A stretch of 8,737 bases of DNA, from contig CAZSTA010000160.1 of assembly GCA_964609495.1 (NCBI GenBank), positions 1 to 8,737 on the forward strand. The letters run 5' to 3'. Below are positions 1 to 5,931 of this stretch, in pieces. This DNA comes from CAZSTA01 sp964609495 [NCBI: uncultured bacterium] (GTDB lineage Bacteria > CAZSTA01). A model generated the notes under the pieces. It saw nothing but the letters and a program-made list of their open reading frames with translations, had not been told where the DNA came from and did not search any database. Both the position numbers and the translations under genes were made by a program. The number at the start of each line of letters is the position of its first letter. Position 1 is the first letter of the stretch.

Positions 1-191
1 AACTCGTTCACTATCCGCCGAGTGTCATCCCTAGATATTCCATCCACCACTAATATCTCAAGCTTGTCCTTTGGATAATCCCCCTCGGCTATCGAGATGA
101 GGCACTTTTCGATGGTGCTGGCCTCATTTCGTGCTGGAACCACTACGGAGACAAAAGGGGTGTCATCCTCGTCTTCAGGAGAGTAGTTCAA
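1..191 (-). CDS. Family 2 glycosyltransferase, N-terminal part (runs off the window)
   Basis: Only about the first 63 residues are present; the gene continues past base 1. Read on the minus strand, the visible protein has a short acidic leader (residues around SPEDEDDTPF), then the GT-A strand VSVVVPARNE, a helix with a CL.SI pattern, YPKDKLEILVVDG and SRDDTRRIV. This matches the nucleotide-sugar-binding start of GT2 enzymes of the ExoA/WcaA type, which transfer a sugar from a nucleotide sugar to a lipid-linked or growing glycan at the cytoplasmic membrane. The start is TTG at 191. An in-frame stop lies only a few codons upstream (TGA, four codons before the TTG), no ATG or GTG intervenes, and GGAGG at 201-205 is spaced 9 bases from it. 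The gene overlaps the end of the preceding glycosyltransferase by 17 bases, indicating translational coupling. Acceptor and donor sugars cannot be told. The family call is firm; the exact role is unknown. Confidence 0.85.
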   Translation of the reverse strand, partial: MNYSPEDEDDTPFVSVVVPARNEASTIEKCLISIAEGDYPKDKLEILVVDGISRDDTRRIVNE

Positions 192-1224
192 GATAGGCTT
201 CCTCCATTCGCCTCATATTATTTTTCCAATCTCCTCGCAGATCGATAAGTTTGCTATTGATCTTCTTAGCATCTTCCCTTAAATTCCTATCCCGCAAGGC
301 TCTAACTATTCGCTCAGCTAATATCTGAGGGGAATCAGGAGGGATTAAAAAGCCATTCCTTCCGTCCTCGATCCACTCCCTATTACCTGGAATAGAGATC
401 ACGATAGGGAAAGTCCCTACCGCCATCGCCTCTAAAAGACTCATAGAAGTCCCATCCGAGAGGCAGGTAGATACATATATTGGCGAGGATTCTAAGTAAT
501 CAGGGATTACGTTATGATCAACTTCCCCCCTAAATTCGACCCTATCCTCAACTTTTAATTCCTCCGATATCCGCTGAAGTTCCTCCTTTTGATATCCCTC
601 TCCTAGAATGAGGAATCTGGCAGAAGGTATCTCCTTTAGAACATAAGGGGTAGCTCTCAGTAAAAGTTGAAGGTTATAAACTGGCTCTAACTTTCGGGTG
701 CTTAATACTATAGGCTCGGATGGTTCCTTCCCTCTACATTTAAATACATCTCTATCAACTCCATATTGAAAGACAAGTATCTTATCTCTAGGCACGCCCA
801 ACTTGACCAATTCCTCAGCCATATGCTCAGCGACGGTTGTCACTAAGTCCGCCTTACCCAACGCATAGCGGACGAGTTGATTTAAGATCAGCGATTTTCG
901 GGGGGAGATCAAGAGATCCGATCCATGAGCAGTCATCACTAGAGGATGAAATCTGCTCAGAGCTGAAAGAAAACCGTAGCTGGTAAGATAGTGAGCATGA
1001 AGTATATCAGGCTTTAGAGAATGAACTATATCCCTTACCCGCCTTATATTGAAGAGATACTTCAATTTAGAAGGGATACGAGAAGTGATATAATGAACTT
1101 CTGCTCCATCTATAGAGGATGGTCGGAAGGAGATGATATGAACTCGATGTCCTCTTTGCACAAAGTAAGAGGCCCATTTTTGGGTATGAACACTTGGCGC
1201 ATCTCCTAAGAAACATAGTTTCAT
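175..1224 (-). CDS. GT4 family glycosyltransferase (third of the cluster)
   Basis: A 349-residue retaining glycosyltransferase with the GT-B fold (GT4 family). It would transfer a sugar from a nucleotide sugar to a glycan acceptor at the inner face of the membrane. The N-terminal acceptor domain begins MKLCFLGDAPSVHTQKWA and contains HAHY (76-79) and TAHGSDLL (98-105). A YGVD motif (154-157) marks the domain linker. The C-terminal donor domain has STRKLEPVYN (175-184), LILGEG, SDGTSMSLLEAMAVG with the expected donor-binding Glu at about 265, and GFLIPPDSP. The frame stays open upstream to a TTG at 1275, but ATG at 1224 fits the family N-terminus and follows GGAGGAG at 1239-1245, at a rather long spacing of 14 bases. 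A hairpin repeat lies in that interval. The gene follows wecB after a 57-base gap and overlaps the next GT2 gene. The sugar specificity is not visible. Confidence 0.9.
   Translation of the reverse strand: MKLCFLGDAPSVHTQKWASYFVQRGHRVHIISFRPSSIDGAEVHYITSRIPSKLKYLFNIRRVRDIVHSLKPDILHAHYLTSYGFLSALSRFHPLVMTAHGSDLLISPRKSLILNQLVRYALGKADLVTTVAEHMAEELVKLGVPRDKILVFQYGVDRDVFKCRGKEPSEPIVLSTRKLEPVYNLQLLLRATPYVLKEIPSARFLILGEGYQKEELQRISEELKVEDRVEFRGEVDHNVIPDYLESSPIYVSTCLSDGTSMSLLEAMAVGTFPIVISIPGNREWIEDGRNGFLIPPDSPQILAERIVRALRDRNLREDAKKINSKLIDLRGDWKNNMRRMEEAYLELLS
201..205 (-). promoter_or_regulatory. Shine-Dalgarno site that fixes the TTG start of the GT2 gene
   Basis: GGAGG on the minus strand lies 9 bases before TTG at 191. 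It is inside the coding region of the upstream GT4 gene. Because a stop codon closes this frame just upstream, this site makes TTG the only sensible start. Confidence 0.7.
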
Positions 1225-1242
1225 AATGAGGGAGCAAGCTCC
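1223..1242 (-). repeat. Dispersed 20-base hairpin repeat, copy 1
   Basis: On the minus strand this reads GGAGCTTGCTCCCTCATTAT. The identical 20 bases recur on the plus strand at 2495-2514, so the copies are inverted relative to each other. The core GGAGC-TT-GCTCC is a dyad that can fold as a hairpin. This copy lies between wecB and the following GT4 gene, includes the first two bases of that gene's ATG, and overlaps its only Shine-Dalgarno candidate. Upstream flanks in both copies are G-rich. It looks like a small palindromic intergenic repeat, but only two copies are in view. Confidence 0.7.
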
Positions 1243-1281
1243 TCCCACCCCCCTATATTCAATATAAGTTCTCAAAATAAT

Positions 1282-2364
1282 CTATTTAAACTTTATGTCT
1301 ATCGTATGCAAGATCTCACAGACCTTTTGACTCGCTTTTCCATCTCCATAGAGGGCTCTTGTTCTACCTTGAGGCTGAAAGATCCTAACTGCCTCGATTA
1401 TCGCCTCTTTATCCGCAGATACTAGGATATTCCACCCATCCTCAACCGTCTCTACCCACTCGGTTCTATCCCTCAAAGTGATACAAGGAGTCTCTAGGAA
1501 ATAAGCTTCCTTCTGAAGCCCACCCGAATCAGTCAGTAGCATTCTGGCATTTTTCGTCAGGACTAGCATATCAAGATATCCTACGGGAGGTATTATAGTC
1601 AAGTTAGGCACTCGCTTAAATCTATCGTAGAGCCTAAACCCTCGCAATCGTTTTTCCGTCCGCGGATGAAGGGGAATAATAACTCGCTCTGAAAGGGAAG
1701 ATAGAGCCTCGAATATCGCCTGTAATCTATCTCCTTCATCCGTATTCTCCGCTCTATGGACCGTTGCCAGAAGATAGGTCTCTTCACCGAGATCGTAATA
1801 CTCCAAAATATGCGATCTCTTCTCCGCTATCTTTATGTTATCTTGAAGGGCATCCAACATCACATCTCCTACCAGATATACCCCGTCCTCGATTCCCTCC
1901 TTCTTGAGATTATCAACTGCTCTCTGAGAAGGGCAGAATAGCAGGGAGGAGGTATGATCCGTTACCACTCTATTTATCTCCTCGGGCATACATCTATCGT
2001 AAGAGCGCAATCCAGCCTCTATATGAGCGGTAGGAATCTGTAATTTGACCGCGGCTAAAGCTCCTGCTAGAGTCGAGTTAGTATCTCCATATACTATAAC
2101 AACTTCGGGTTCTTCCAGCGATAACACATCCTCTATACGCATCAACATCTTTCCGGTCTGCTCTCCATGAGTCCCCGACCCTACATTTAAGTTATGATCT
2201 GGGATCGGAAGTCCTAACTCCGCAAAGAAAACTTGCGAGAGCATAGGATTATAGTGTTGTCCAGTATGCACTAGGATCTCTTCATCCCTCTTTCTCAACT
2301 CCCGGCATAGAGGAGCTGCTTTTATAAATTGGGGTCTAGCTCCCACTATAGTGACTATCTTCAC
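1282..2364 (-). CDS. wecB: Non-hydrolysing UDP-N-acetylglucosamine 2-epimerase
   Basis: A cytoplasmic enzyme that interconverts UDP-GlcNAc and UDP-ManNAc, supplying ManNAc (or, after oxidation, ManNAcA) for surface polysaccharides. The 360 residues match the usual family length. Visible motifs are GARPQFIK (8-15), TGQHY (34-38), VYGDTNS with Asp94, IEAGLRS with Glu116, MPEEINR with Glu128/129, TVHRAEN with His203, and TDSGGLQKE (278-286). These cover the residues known to matter in Escherichia coli WecB (Asp95, Glu117, Glu131, His213). The start is taken as GTG at 2364, one base after the stop of the upstream gene, because it gives the standard N-terminus M-K-I-V-T-I-V-G-A-R-P. A TTG at 2388 in the same frame would add eight residues and has no ribosome site. 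Its place among glycosyltransferases supports a dedicated role in their pathway. No wecC-type dehydrogenase is present in the window. Confidence 0.95.
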   Translation of the reverse strand: MKIVTIVGARPQFIKAAPLCRELRKRDEEILVHTGQHYNPMLSQVFFAELGLPIPDHNLNVGSGTHGEQTGKMLMRIEDVLSLEEPEVVIVYGDTNSTLAGALAAVKLQIPTAHIEAGLRSYDRCMPEEINRVVTDHTSSLLFCPSQRAVDNLKKEGIEDGVYLVGDVMLDALQDNIKIAEKRSHILEYYDLGEETYLLATVHRAENTDEGDRLQAIFEALSSLSERVIIPLHPRTEKRLRGFRLYDRFKRVPNLTIIPPVGYLDMLVLTKNARMLLTDSGGLQKEAYFLETPCITLRDRTEWVETVEDGWNILVSADKEAIIEAVRIFQPQGRTRALYGDGKASQKVCEILHTIDIKFK

Positions 2365-2365
2365 C

Positions 2366-3715
2366 CTATTTGTCTGCCACCTCTTCAAAAACTTGGCTCA
2401 ACTTCTTGGTCAACTCCTGGCGGGTAAAACTTTGCAACTTCTCCGCTTTAAGTCGGCTTCTGAGCGATCCTTCATTAATACTGAGGGGTTGAGGGGAGCT
2501 TGCTCCCTCATTATATTCGAGGTAAAACCTATATATCGCTTTTTTAATACCTTCGATATCCTCCGGAGGAACTATCCTCCCAGCTTCGAGCGCTTCGATC
2601 AACTCCCCAGCCGCGCATTTGGGAACTAGAGCTAAGATCGGCTTCCTGGTGGCTAAATACTCGAATATCTTTCCCGTTAATATCGCCTCGCCCTCTTTAG
2701 AGGCGATCACTAAAAGTAAGACATCTGCTCCCAAAAGATAGCTTATTCCTTCTTGATGGGGAACATAACCAGGTGAGTTAACGACTTCCCGCAAGCCATA
2801 CCTTTGGATCGCCTCTTCGATAATACCATCGCTCACTCGGTCGAACTTCCCTATCAGATTGACTCTGATCTCATCCTTTAATTCTTCCTTCTCAGTTAAT
2901 AACTCCCCTAGCCCTTTGAGGAAATGATACGGATTGCGTTGAGCATAAAAAGTTCCTGTATAGGAGATCGTGAACTTATCGCTTATCTCGGGCTCGATGC
3001 CCTCGAAATCTTGAGGATCGAATCCATTGGTTATCGTTATCAGCTTAGATGCATCTAACCCTGGGTAAGCCCTTAACCACTCTCTCCTCAGAGGTTCAGT
3101 CGCGGTGATTATCCTATCCGCTGAATTTATAACTTTGCGCTCCAGATAAGCCTCGAGATTTCGGTGCAACGTTGTGGGGAATCTCTTAAAACTATTCCTA
3201 GTCCAAGCATCGCGAAAATCGGCAACCCAGGGCGCTCCAGCTGCCCTCTTCAGATGATAAGCTATGAGATGGGCAGTATAAGGAGGGGCAGTTGAATATA
3301 TGAGATCTATCTTTCCTTTTATCAATCGCTTTCCCTCGGAGAGGGCGAAGGGAAACCAGCCTAACTTATCATCGGGGACGAAGACAAAGTCGAATAAAGA
3401 GCGAATAATATCTCCAGTTTTACCTCCTCTCTCACCCGCGGAAGAAGGGTTGGAGTTAGAACTAAGTCTAGCTCGCACTTTTCTATAAAAACGAGTCGGC
3501 TCTATAGAAGAGGTTCTGATTATCCTTACATCAGGAGATAATTCCCTGGCTAAGGTATTATCAAAAGCGTCATATCCCCCTTCCCTGACAGTCAAAACGA
3601 TAGGATTCCAGCCATTATCAGGGAGATATTTGACGAATTTAAGGGTTCTTTGAACTCCTCCTCCCCCTAGAGGAGGGAAAAAATAAGCTATGACTAAAAC
3701 GCTCTTAGTTCCCAA
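2366..3715 (-). CDS. GT4 family glycosyltransferase (second of the cluster), with repeat-like insertions
   Basis: A 449-residue GT-B glycosyltransferase, probably cytoplasmic or peripheral to the inner membrane. The N-terminus has the glycine-rich loop YFFPPLGGGGVQR (11-23), then STAPPYTAHL (141-150), ADFRDAW (165-171) and TNGFD (229-233). The donor domain has SYTGTFY (251-257) and GKIFEYLATRKPILAL (348-363), with the donor-binding Glu at about 352. The frame is open upstream to 3790, but that part only mirrors the end of the upstream gene. TTG at 3715 gives MGTKSVLVIAYFFPP, the expected start, overlaps the upstream stop by 11 bases, and has an AGGA close before it. Two Ser/Pro/Gly-rich stretches look foreign to the fold: residues 84-101 (SSNSNPSSAGERGG) and 402-419 (NEGASSPQPLSINEGS). 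The second coincides with hairpin repeat copy 2. Both appear to lie in loops, so the enzyme may well be active. The substrate is unknown. Confidence 0.9.
   Translation of the reverse strand: MGTKSVLVIAYFFPPLGGGGVQRTLKFVKYLPDNGWNPIVLTVREGGYDAFDNTLARELSPDVRIIRTSSIEPTRFYRKVRARLSSNSNPSSAGERGGKTGDIIRSLFDFVFVPDDKLGWFPFALSEGKRLIKGKIDLIYSTAPPYTAHLIAYHLKRAAGAPWVADFRDAWTRNSFKRFPTTLHRNLEAYLERKVINSADRIITATEPLRREWLRAYPGLDASKLITITNGFDPQDFEGIEPEISDKFTISYTGTFYAQRNPYHFLKGLGELLTEKEELKDEIRVNLIGKFDRVSDGIIEEAIQRYGLREVVNSPGYVPHQEGISYLLGADVLLLVIASKEGEAILTGKIFEYLATRKPILALVPKCAAGELIEALEAGRIVPPEDIEGIKKAIYRFYLEYNEGASSPQPLSINEGSLRSRLKAEKLQSFTRQELTKKLSQVFEEVADK
2495..2514 (+). repeat. Dispersed 20-base hairpin repeat, copy 2 (inside a coding region)
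   Basis: GGAGCTTGCTCCCTCATTAT on the plus strand, identical to 1223-1242 in opposite orientation. With its flanks (from 2491) the dyad is longer here: GAGGG-G-AGC pairs with GCTCCCTC with one bulged G. The copy falls near the 3' end of the second GT4 gene, read antisense, and encodes the odd residues Asn-Glu-Gly-Ala-Ser-Ser-Pro. The reading frame is kept open through it. Confidence 0.7.
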
Positions 3716-4841
3716 AGTTCCTATACACTTCCAATAACTTCTCAGCCTCCCTCTCCCAGTTGAAGATATTGGCTGAGATCTCAAGGGCATTAGCCCTCAT
3801 CTGTTTATATTTCTCTTCATCACCTAGTATATCATCGATCGCTTGAGCTATACTGCGCGGATCGGTTTGGTCGAATAATCTCCCTACCTGATGTTCTCTC
3901 ACTATTCGCCCCATCTCTGGAAAATCGCTTACCGCTACGGGAAGGCCTGAGTGAAGATATTCGAATAGCTTATTTGGTGCGGAATAGTAGTAACTCAAGC
4001 ATGAGTTCTGAATAGGAGCGACTCCCACATCAGCGGAGGCCGTATAAGCTGGCAGTTGCTCTAAAGGCACTGCGTCTAGGAACTTAACCTTATCCTCTAA
4101 CCCCAGCTCTTTAGCTCTAGCCTTCAGCTCCTCCTCAGCTATACCATAGCCCATCATAACTATAACTGCGTTCTCAAGATATGCTACCGCTTCCATTAAT
4201 TGCTCTAAGCCTCGATTAGGAGCTAAAGCTCCTTGATAGAGAACGATCTTAATTCCGTTCTCAAGCCCAAGTTTATCTCTAATTATACGAGTCCTCTCCT
4301 GCCCTATCCAAGAAGGGCAATTCCTAACTACGACTGGAAGGGGGATCCCGTATCTCTCGGATAAGATCTTAGCCCTAGCATCATTAGTGGTGATAACTAC
4401 ATCAGCTCGTTTGATCAGGAGCTTCTCGGTGAGATCGGATCGCCACTTATCAAAGGCTGGCTCATTTACCGCATTTCTATCGATCCACAGCTCATGAGAA
4501 TCATAGACCAACTTAGCTCGATGGAAGCGAGAGGCTAGATATCCCACTACTAGGGTGTTTAGATCATGGGAATGATATACATCCGCCCTCTCTTTAAATA
4601 CCTCCCTCATCACCCCTTTAAGATAGGGAATAGAGTATTTGAAGATACGAGGGAGGGGAAGGGGATCAATACTCAATCTGATGACTCTGATCCCATCCCA
4701 GATCTGAAAACTCTCGCTATCCTCATCCTTCAAAGCGAGGACTGTTACTTCATGTCCACCCTCCTCTATTAAAGTTCTCGCCTCTTTATAGACTCTAGCA
4801 TCGTGTTTGAAATTATTCTTAACGAACATCCAGATGTTCAT
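3705..4841 (-). CDS. GT4 family glycosyltransferase (first of the cluster)
   Basis: A 378-residue GT-B glycosyltransferase. The N-terminal Rossmann domain opens MNIWMFVKNNFKHDARVYKE, where the HDARVYKEA pattern is typical of a GT4 subgroup found in capsule and exopolysaccharide clusters. Next come HSHDLNTL (90-97), YDSHEL (113-118), TTND (151-154) and RNCP (173-176) before the linker. The donor domain has LYQGALAPNRGLE (201-213), MGYG, and YSAPNKLFEYLHSGLPVAVSD (286-306) with Glu294 as the likely donor-binding residue. The start is ATG at 4841; the ribosome site is weak (AAAGAG about 7 bases upstream). It follows the outer-membrane protein gene after 59 bases in which I see no terminator and no convincing promoter, so it may be read from the promoter at 5623-5651. 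Its last 11 bases overlap the next glycosyltransferase. It would act at the cytoplasmic face of the membrane; donor and acceptor are unknown. Confidence 0.92.
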   Translation of the reverse strand: MNIWMFVKNNFKHDARVYKEARTLIEEGGHEVTVLALKDEDSESFQIWDGIRVIRLSIDPLPLPRIFKYSIPYLKGVMREVFKERADVYHSHDLNTLVVGYLASRFHRAKLVYDSHELWIDRNAVNEPAFDKWRSDLTEKLLIKRADVVITTNDARAKILSERYGIPLPVVVRNCPSWIGQERTRIIRDKLGLENGIKIVLYQGALAPNRGLEQLMEAVAYLENAVIVMMGYGIAEEELKARAKELGLEDKVKFLDAVPLEQLPAYTASADVGVAPIQNSCLSYYYSAPNKLFEYLHSGLPVAVSDFPEMGRIVREHQVGRLFDQTDPRSIAQAIDDILGDEEKYKQMRANALEISANIFNWEREAEKLLEVYRNFGN

Positions 4842-4900
4842 ATCAATACTCTTTTTATTTAAGAAGATGGAAGGTATTTTTAGTTATCCGATTTCCGTTC

Positions 4901-5515
4901 TCAATCTTCAATTTTCCACTGAACATTATAGCGCAAGCCGATAGAGAAGTTAGCGATCCCGTAGTTATCCCAATCCGCTCCTTCTGAGCTGGCGGAGAGA
5001 ATTTGATTATAACGGATTTTTCCCTCTAAACTCGTCTGCTCACCTATAATGTAGGATACTCCTCCTCCGAAAAGCACTCCTAGATCAGAACTGCTAGCGC
5101 CTTCCACAGATGATTTGTCAACATTCATGCTGGAGATATAGATCCCTGCTCCTCCCTCAAGATAGGTAACTAGATTCTCAGAGTAAGATAGATTATATCT
5201 ACCCACGACAACTATAGGGATTACTGTCTGATTTACCCCACTCATATCCGTAGGCATGCTGATATAAGAGATATTACCTTCCACAGAGAACTCAGGAGTA
5301 AAACTATAACCGACGAATCCCCCCAAGCTCACCGAACTTCCTCGGGAATCACTGAAGGAGGAGGGAGTGGTAGGAAGAGCAAGCCCTAACTCTCCACCTA
5401 TAAAGAGATTATTCGTTTCTCTCACTCCTATCTCCACTTGAGCGTATATCAAAGATGGTAATATAATTAATGAGAAAACCACAATTGAAACAAATATCTC
5501 TATCTTGTATTTCAC
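4901..5515 (-). CDS. Small outer-membrane beta-barrel protein
   Basis: A 204-residue exported protein. Residues 1-25 form a signal peptide: Lys2/Lys4, a hydrophobic core of about 16 residues (IFVSIVVFSLIILPSLI), then a Y-A|Q cleavage site. The mature part consists of alternating hydrophobic and polar strands rich in Gly, Ser and aromatics: LFIGGELGLALP (38-48), VSLGGFVGYSF, FSVEGNISYISM, TVIPIVVVGRYNLSY, VTYLEGGAGIYISSM, LGVLFGGGVSYII, TSLEGKIRYNQIL and IANFSIGLRYNVQW (187-200). This pattern fits eight strands, as in the OmpA/OmpW-like and 'outer membrane beta-barrel' families. The last strand ends in Trp200 but is followed by K-I-E-D, so the usual terminal aromatic residue is missing. The start is GTG at 5515, backed by a strong ribosome site at 5523-5529. 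It has its own promoter and precedes the glycosyltransferases. It could be a surface protein or a factor for the glycan; its function is unknown. Confidence 0.85.
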   Translation of the reverse strand: MKYKIEIFVSIVVFSLIILPSLIYAQVEIGVRETNNLFIGGELGLALPTTPSSFSDSRGSSVSLGGFVGYSFTPEFSVEGNISYISMPTDMSGVNQTVIPIVVVGRYNLSYSENLVTYLEGGAGIYISSMNVDKSSVEGASSSDLGVLFGGGVSYIIGEQTSLEGKIRYNQILSASSEGADWDNYGIANFSIGLRYNVQWKIED

Positions 5516-5522
5516 TTAGTTG

Positions 5523-5529
5523 CCTCCTC
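5523..5529 (-). promoter_or_regulatory. Shine-Dalgarno site for the GTG-started outer-membrane protein gene
   Basis: GAGGAGG on the minus strand, 7 bases before GTG at 5515. It matches the 16S anti-Shine-Dalgarno closely and decides the non-ATG start. Confidence 0.85.
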
Positions 5530-5603
5530 AAATCGATTTGTAAATAATCTATTAAACTTTATAGAGTCACTAACCGTTCCAGAATTATCCCCAATCGTGA
5601 AAA

Positions 5604-5622
5604 GACCTTAACAGCTAAGGTC
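5604..5622. promoter_or_regulatory. Perfect 7-bp palindrome over the expected transcription start (operator candidate)
   Basis: GACCTTA-N5-TAAGGTC: two perfect 7-base arms with a 5-base spacer, directly abutting the -10 box at 5623 and covering the predicted +1. That is a classic position for a dimeric repressor. Alternatively the arms could fold into a hairpin at the 5' end of the transcript. No T-run follows on either strand, so it is not an intrinsic terminator. I cannot assign a regulator family. Confidence 0.55.
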
Positions 5623-5651
5623 ATTATATCATATATAAGATTTGTAGTCAA
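5623..5651 (-). promoter_or_regulatory. Near-consensus sigma70-type promoter of the outer-membrane protein / polysaccharide cluster
   Basis: On the minus strand, TTGACT (5651-5646), a 17-base spacer, then TATAAT (5628-5623). The -35 matches 5 of 6 and the -10 matches 6 of 6 consensus bases. Transcription would start near 5616, giving an untranslated leader of about 100 bases before GTG at 5515. It is the only strong promoter I see upstream of the whole minus-strand cluster. Confidence 0.75.
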
Positions 5652-5776
5652 TAACAATTCGGGTTTTGGATAAAAGTTTGTAGCTTTTTACTTTAGTGCC
5701 TAAGGGAATTATTGATATAATATGGCAAATTGACATTTTTGAAAATATCATAATCTTGGGAGAACTTCTGACGTCC

Positions 5777-5805
5777 TTGCGATATTAGTTGTTTTATGTT
5801 ATAAT
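5777..5805 (+). promoter_or_regulatory. Sigma70-type promoter of the aldo/keto reductase
   Basis: TTGCGA (5777-5782), a 17-base spacer, then TATAAT (5800-5805). The -35 matches 4 of 6 and the -10 matches 6 of 6 consensus bases. The predicted start near 5812 gives a leader of about 120 bases before ATG at 5932. Confidence 0.6.
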
Positions 5806-5914
5806 TTGTTTAGTGGATTGCTTATCTTATCTAATTATGTCCATCCCTCAGTTACTCGAATGGTTATTTCAAGTTATATGACATTGCGGCGGGAAAATTA
5901 GAGACATTAAAAAC

Positions 5915-5923
5915 TAAGGAGGT
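5915..5923 (+). promoter_or_regulatory. Full-length Shine-Dalgarno site of the aldo/keto reductase
   Basis: TAAGGAGGT, a near-complete match to the 16S anti-Shine-Dalgarno, ends 8 bases before ATG at 5932. It is the strongest ribosome site in the window and suggests efficient translation. Confidence 0.85.
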
Positions 5924-5931
5924 CATCATAT

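Larger units (their letters stand above)
5516..5931. other. Divergent intergenic region, 416 bases
   Basis: This region separates the minus-strand polysaccharide cluster from the plus-strand reductase. It is AT-rich and holds back-to-back promoters (5623-5651 minus, 5777-5805 plus), a palindrome next to the minus promoter, and ribosome sites at each end. About 120 bases between the plus promoter and the reductase start form a leader in which I see no convincing riboswitch fold or attenuator. I see no credible small gene. Confidence 0.7.

Noticed and set aside
1225-1275. N-terminal extension of the third GT4 gene to TTG 1275 (17 extra residues)
   Set aside because: No ribosome site precedes it, the added residues come partly from the hairpin repeat, and ATG 1224 gives the expected family N-terminus.
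2351-2629. Plus-strand open frame of 92 codons
   Set aside because: It is antisense to the second GT4 gene and wecB start, has no ribosome site or recognisable domain, and arises from low stop frequency plus the repeat.
3716-3790. N-terminal extension of the second GT4 gene to 3790
   Set aside because: It lies wholly inside the 3' end of the upstream gene, encodes Arg/Ser-rich nonsense, and the fold begins right after TTG 3715.
4870-4905. Internal promoter between the outer-membrane protein and the first GT4 gene
   Set aside because: A TTGAGA-like box exists on the minus strand but the matching -10 candidates (TAAAAA or AAAAAT) are poor in this AT-rich gap.
5716-5721. Second TATAAT on the plus strand as an alternative reductase promoter
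   Set aside because: No acceptable -35 box is found 16-18 bases upstream; the pair at 5777-5805 is better.
5837-5881. Possible 14-codon leader peptide before the reductase
   Set aside because: No Shine-Dalgarno site precedes its ATG and no attenuator hairpins follow.
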